Under the pieces are notes generated by a model. It saw nothing but the letters and a program-made list of their open reading frames with translations. It searched no databases and was not told the origin of the DNA. A stretch of DNA of 64,000 bases, taken from assembly GCA_009772895.1 (NCBI GenBank), contig WOUP01000005.1, positions 124,001 to 188,000 on the forward strand. The letters run 5' to 3'. The stretch comes from Puniceicoccaceae bacterium 5H. Lineage in GTDB: Bacteria > Verrucomicrobiota > Verrucomicrobiia > Opitutales > Oceanipulchritudinaceae. Positions 60,949 to 64,000 of this stretch are shown in pieces; the first letter of the stretch is position 1, and each line of letters begins with the position of its first letter. Both the position numbers and the translations under genes were made by a program.

Positions 60949-61155
60949 ATGATCATGCACGCTACCCAGACAACGCCACCGACCCCGGTGGGACGGATCA
61001 AGCGCTTCGGCGAGTTCGGCCCTGCTTATGAGGTAGGTGAGCCCGTCCGCCGCCTGGAGGATGACGACTGGCTCGTCCAGATCGTCGTGGTTGAGACGGG
61101 GGAGACGGCCGATTACCGGTTGTCCCGGCTGTTGAACGACCCAGACGCACGCTGA
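60949..61155 (+). CDS. DUF5397-family protein (VapX-like, probable antitoxin)
   Basis: 68 residues; start ATG at 60949 (MIMHATQ) or 60955. The core IKRFGEFGPAYEVGEPVRRL...VVVETGETADYRLSRLLNDP matches the small DUF5397 proteins that are encoded before VapD toxins. Its stop overlaps the vapD start by one base (TGATG), a typical toxin-antitoxin arrangement. The pair follows a strong terminator, so it has its own promoter within about 75 bp. Confidence 0.75.
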   Translation: MIMHATQTTPPTPVGRIKRFGEFGPAYEVGEPVRRLEDDDWLVQIVVVETGETADYRLSRLLNDPDAR

Positions 61156-61436
61156 TGTACGCCGTAGCATTCGACCTGGTGGTGGCTGAAACGGAGAAGC
61201 ACCACCCCAAGGGCGTTTCTCAAGCCTACGCCGACATTGCCGCGGAATTGGCCCAACGCGGGTTTTCTCGAGTTCAAGGCAGCCTCTACATCACCGAGAA
61301 TGAAGACATGGCCAACCTCTTTGTCGCGATCCAGGCTTTGCGTGCGTTACCGTGGTTTCCCGCCTCCGTTCGCGATATCCGCGCCTTCCGGATCGAGCAG
61401 TGGTCGGACTTCACCGCCGTCGTAAAGGCGCCTTGA
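61155..61436 (+). CDS. vapD: VapD-family endoribonuclease
   Basis: 93 residues. VapD features: MYAVAFDLV at the N-terminus (ferredoxin-like Cas2-type fold with an early Asp), then AYADIAAELAQRGFSRVQGSLYIT and LFVAIQALRALPWFPASVRDIRAFRIEQWSDFTAVV. Characterised VapDs cleave mRNA and are linked to persistence. Coupled to the DUF5397 gene by a one-base overlap. Confidence 0.88.
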   Translation: MYAVAFDLVVAETEKHHPKGVSQAYADIAAELAQRGFSRVQGSLYITENEDMANLFVAIQALRALPWFPASVRDIRAFRIEQWSDFTAVVKAP

Positions 61437-61467
61437 TCCTGACGCCGCTTCTGGCTGAAATACCGGC

Positions 61468-62223
61468 ATGGAAGATTGGCCCGACTTGCGCGTATACCAG
61501 ACCCGCCTGCCCGCCGAGGGCGGCCCGGAACGCTGGACGTTGAGCCCGGACGAAAGTCATCACCTGGTGAAGGTCCGCCGGGCGCATGAGGGCGAACCGG
61601 TCTTGCTGCTCGACGGCTCGGGCCATCGCTGGCAGGGCACGCTGGTAGTCGCGCACCCCAAGCACGCGGAGGTCGAAGCCCGCGCGTTGCCGCCCCGGCC
61701 CGCGTTGAAAACCCGGGTCGTGGTTGGCCAGGCACTGCCCAAGGGCAAGACGATGGACGCTGTGGTGCACCGCGCGGCCGAAATGGGCGTGGCCGAGCTC
61801 GCACCGCTCTCGACCGCCCACAGCGAGGTGTCGCTCGACGCCAAACGGGCCGACCAGAAAGTCGAAAAATGGACGGCCGTCGCGATCGAGGCGCTGAAGC
61901 AATGCGCCAATCCCCACCTGCCGCACATCCCGCCCGTGCAGCGCCTGCAGGCATTCTTGCAGGCGCATCACGATGCGGACGCCAAACTGGTCGCCGCCTT
62001 GACCCCGCAGACGCGCCCCTTGCTCAAAGTGATGAGCGCATTGCCGGAACCGCCCAAGAAGCTGGCGTTGCTGGTGGGGCCCGAGGGCGACTTTTCCGAC
62101 ACCGAGTATGCGCAGATTGAGGCGCACGGTTATCAGGCAGTCGGGCTCGGCCCCCGGATTCTGAAGGTGGAAACGGCTTTTGTGAGCGCGGTGGCGGTCA
62201 TCCAGGCAGCGTTGGGTCAATAA
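61468..62223 (+). CDS. rsmE: 16S rRNA (uracil1498-N3)-methyltransferase RsmE
   Basis: 251 residues. An N-terminal PUA-like domain (HHLVKVRRAHEGEPVLLLDG) and a SPOUT domain with ALPKGKTMDAVVHRAAEMGV, LLVGPEGDFSDTEYAQIEAHG and LGPRILKVETAFVSA, the knotted SAM site. It methylates U1498 of 16S rRNA. Start MEDWPDLRVYQTRLP at 61468. Confidence 0.95.
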   Translation: MEDWPDLRVYQTRLPAEGGPERWTLSPDESHHLVKVRRAHEGEPVLLLDGSGHRWQGTLVVAHPKHAEVEARALPPRPALKTRVVVGQALPKGKTMDAVVHRAAEMGVAELAPLSTAHSEVSLDAKRADQKVEKWTAVAIEALKQCANPHLPHIPPVQRLQAFLQAHHDADAKLVAALTPQTRPLLKVMSALPEPPKKLALLVGPEGDFSDTEYAQIEAHGYQAVGLGPRILKVETAFVSAVAVIQAALGQ

Positions 62224-62306
62224 GCATCATTTCTTTTCCACTTTCTGCGCATTAGCAGATCGAATTAAGTTGTGTCCCGTGGAAGGCCTACTTAGCCTGC
62301 CTGCAA

Positions 62307-63839
62307 ATGGCCAAGCCTGTCGTCTTCAACAACACTGTCCTGCGTGATGGCCACCAGAGTCTGGCGGCCACCCGGATGCGCACCGAACAAATGCTGCCTG
62401 CCCTGGCCGACCTCGATGCCCTCGGCTTCGGGGCGCTCGAGACCTGGGGTGGCGCCACGATCGATGCCGGTCTACGGTTCCTCGGCGAATTCCCGTTCGA
62501 CCGACTCGACCGTATCAAGGAAGGCACGCCCAACACGCCCCACATGATGCTCCTGCGCGGTCAGAACATCGTGCAGTACGCCAACTTCCCCGATGACGTG
62601 GTGGAAGCGTTCGTCGAGCGCTCCGCCGCGCACGGCATGGACATCTTCCGCGTGTTCGATGCCCTCAATGACCCGCGCAACCTTCAGGCCGCCGTTCGCG
62701 CGGTCAAAAAGGCCGGCAAGCACGCCCAGGGCACCATCTGCTACACCACCAGCCCGGTCCACACGGTCGAGAAGTTCATCGAGATGGGCCTCGAGCTCGA
62801 AAAGATCGGCTGCGATTCCATCTGCATCAAGGACATGGCGGGCCTCATCCCGCCCCACCGCGCGAGCCTAATCGTCGCCGGCCTGAAGAAAAACGTGAAG
62901 ATCCCCGTGTGGATTCACACGCACGAAACCGCCGGTCTCGGCGGCGCGACCTACCTCGCCGCGATCGAAGCCGGCGTCGATGCAGTCGATTGCTCCATCA
63001 CGCCTTTTGCCAACGGCACCGCCCAGCCGGACACCGTGCGCATGCTCGCCCTGCTGGAGGACCACCCGCGCAAGCCGGATTACGACCTCAAGCGCCTGAC
63101 CAAGCTGCGCGAGCACTTCACCAAGGTCTACGGCGAGCTGAGCGACTTCACCCAGCACAAGAATGAGGTGGTCGACAGCGATGCGCTCATCTACCAGGTG
63201 CCCGGCGGCATGCTTTCCAACTTCCGCAACCAGCTGAAGGAGCAGAAGATGGAGGACCGCTTCGAGGAAGTGTTTGCTGAAATCCCGCGCGTGCGCGAAG
63301 CGCTCGGCTGGATCCCGCTCGTCACGCCGACCTCCCAGATCGTGGGCGTACAGGCCATGCTCAACGTCAAGTTCGGCCGCTGGAAGAACTTCTCTCCGCA
63401 GGCAATGGACATCGCGCTCGGCTACTACGGCCAGACGCCCGCGCCGGTCGACCCCGAGGTGCAGAAGCTCGCCGCCGAGAAGGCCAAGAAGGAGCCCATC
63501 ACCGAACGCCCGGCCGACCTGCTGGAGCCGCGTATGGACAAGCTGCGCGAGGACCTGAAGAAGGAAGGCCTGCCGACGGACGACGAACATTGCGTGATCT
63601 ACGCCATGTTCCCGCAGGAGCTGAAGAAATACTACGCGGCCAAGAACGCCCCGAAGTCTTCCACCGTTGCCATGCCCAGCGCGCCGACGCAACAACCCGC
63701 GCCCGCGCCGCAACCGGCCGCGGCGCCGCAAGCCGCTACGGCTCCCGCCTCCGCCGCCCACGGCGCCTCCAAGTGGAAAAAGATGCACCTCAACATCAAC
63801 GGCCAGCAGCTCGAAGCCACAGTCGAAGAGGTCCACTAA
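62307..63839 (+). CDS. Oxaloacetate decarboxylase alpha / pyruvate carboxylase B-type carboxyltransferase
   Basis: 510 residues. The carboxyltransferase TIM barrel begins NNTVLRDGHQSLAATRM, with metal/substrate motifs ETWGGAT, CIKDMAGL (carbamylated Lys) and WIHTHETAGLG. The conserved helical domain follows (YQVPGGMLSNFRNQL; VTPTSQIVGVQAM). An Ala/Pro/Gln linker (about 455-485) leads only into the first strand of a biotinyl-type domain (KMHLNINGQQLEATVEEVH) and stops. The AMKM biotin site is absent, so biotin must be supplied by a separate protein. In known systems the enzyme transfers CO2 between oxaloacetate/pyruvate and biotin. Confidence 0.88.
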   Translation: MAKPVVFNNTVLRDGHQSLAATRMRTEQMLPALADLDALGFGALETWGGATIDAGLRFLGEFPFDRLDRIKEGTPNTPHMMLLRGQNIVQYANFPDDVVEAFVERSAAHGMDIFRVFDALNDPRNLQAAVRAVKKAGKHAQGTICYTTSPVHTVEKFIEMGLELEKIGCDSICIKDMAGLIPPHRASLIVAGLKKNVKIPVWIHTHETAGLGGATYLAAIEAGVDAVDCSITPFANGTAQPDTVRMLALLEDHPRKPDYDLKRLTKLREHFTKVYGELSDFTQHKNEVVDSDALIYQVPGGMLSNFRNQLKEQKMEDRFEEVFAEIPRVREALGWIPLVTPTSQIVGVQAMLNVKFGRWKNFSPQAMDIALGYYGQTPAPVDPEVQKLAAEKAKKEPITERPADLLEPRMDKLREDLKKEGLPTDDEHCVIYAMFPQELKKYYAAKNAPKSSTVAMPSAPTQQPAPAPQPAAAPQAATAPASAAHGASKWKKMHLNINGQQLEATVEEVH

Positions 63840-63864
63840 GTCAACGGCCCAACGGTTTTATTTC

Positions 63865-63897
63865 CCCCTCCCGGTTCGCCCGGAGGGGCTTTTTTGT
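63865..63897 (+). terminator. Rho-independent terminator after the carboxyltransferase gene
   Basis: CCCCTCCCGG pairs with CCCGGAGGGG (internal C/C mismatch) around TTCG, followed by CTTTTTT. Confidence 0.88.
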
Positions 63898-63954
63898 GCT
63901 CATCGCCAAAGTGCGGGAAGATGTATACCAAGAAGCGGCCGTTGAGGGCCGGGA

Positions 63955-64000
63955 GCACCCCTCCTGGGTGCATAGGTGGCTTATCGGTTTCCGGGGGTGT
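63955..64000 (+). repeat. Three-hairpin repeat, copy 4 (cut by window end)
   Basis: Hairpin A GCACCC-CTCCT-GGGTGC (63955-63971), a linker of similar length to the other copies, then CCGGGGGTGT at the window edge, which matches the start of hairpin B (CCGGTGGTGT) in copies 1 and 2. Confidence 0.65.

Overview
The window comes from a GC-rich, Gram-negative bacterium. The lineage that fits best is Verrucomicrobiota, class Opitutae. This is inferred from gene content (a fused lpxC-fabZ, lipid A and Mla genes, a PEP-CTERM surface protein, class III ribonucleotide reductase, GH9 cellulase, a C-terminal 'string-domain' tail on the cellulase), not from a marker phylogeny. No rRNA or tRNA gene, CRISPR array, transposase or prophage was found. 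About 55 protein genes are supported, nearly all intact. Only dnaA is cut by the window edge.

Layout. 1-9 kb: dnaA (5' truncated), a DUF5069/membrane-protein pair, a GT1-type glycosyltransferase, a secreted GH9 glycoside hydrolase, an MsbA-type ABC exporter and HPr. 9-13 kb: a very large secreted protein with duplicated lectin-like domains and a glycosidase-like core. 13-20 kb: three sensor kinases on the minus strand, two of them translationally coupled. 20-26 kb: nrdD and valS, separated by an unusually rich 446-bp regulatory intergenic region. 26-31.6 kb: PEP-CTERM protein, trkA-trkH, an 800-bp gene-free region of structured repeats, ferredoxin, rhomboid protease. 31.6-36.7 kb: lpxA, lpxC-fabZ, efp, a TM2 protein and a divergent pyrimidine-nucleoside phosphorylase. 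37-42 kb: outer-membrane protein, argS, a small secreted protein, an M24 peptidase and a DUF192 lipoprotein. 42-48.5 kb: a group of unusual proteins (degenerate NtrC-like ATPase, pseudo-receiver plus long coiled coil, PilM-like/PEGA/TonB chimera). 48.5-52.2 kb: fabG-acpP-fabF with two small downstream genes. 52.3-56.3 kb: LpxR-like deacylase, receiver protein, Nudix hydrolase, TPMT-type methyltransferase, ArsR regulator, rsmD. 56.4-60.3 kb: a tryptophan/proline-repeat protein with an mlaE-mlaF-mlaD transporter. 60.9-64 kb: a DUF5397/VapD toxin-antitoxin-like pair, rsmE, and an oxaloacetate decarboxylase-type carboxyltransferase.

Themes. Envelope biogenesis dominates: lipid A synthesis and remodelling, retrograde lipid transport, fatty-acid synthesis, TonB-like and barrel proteins. 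The most unusual material is non-coding. First, a family of roughly 100-bp elements with three hairpins whose stems show compensatory base changes (three copies between trkH and the ferredoxin gene, one cut by the window end). Second, the nrdD upstream region, with two NrdR-like boxes exactly 32 bp apart, four perfect DnaA-box matches and a three-way-junction RNA candidate. Third, a 25-bp exact direct repeat, each copy placed directly before a strong terminator. The most unusual coding material is the 42-48.5 kb group, where receiver and ATPase domains have lost their catalytic residues and a PilM-like domain is fused to PEGA repeats and a TonB C-terminus.
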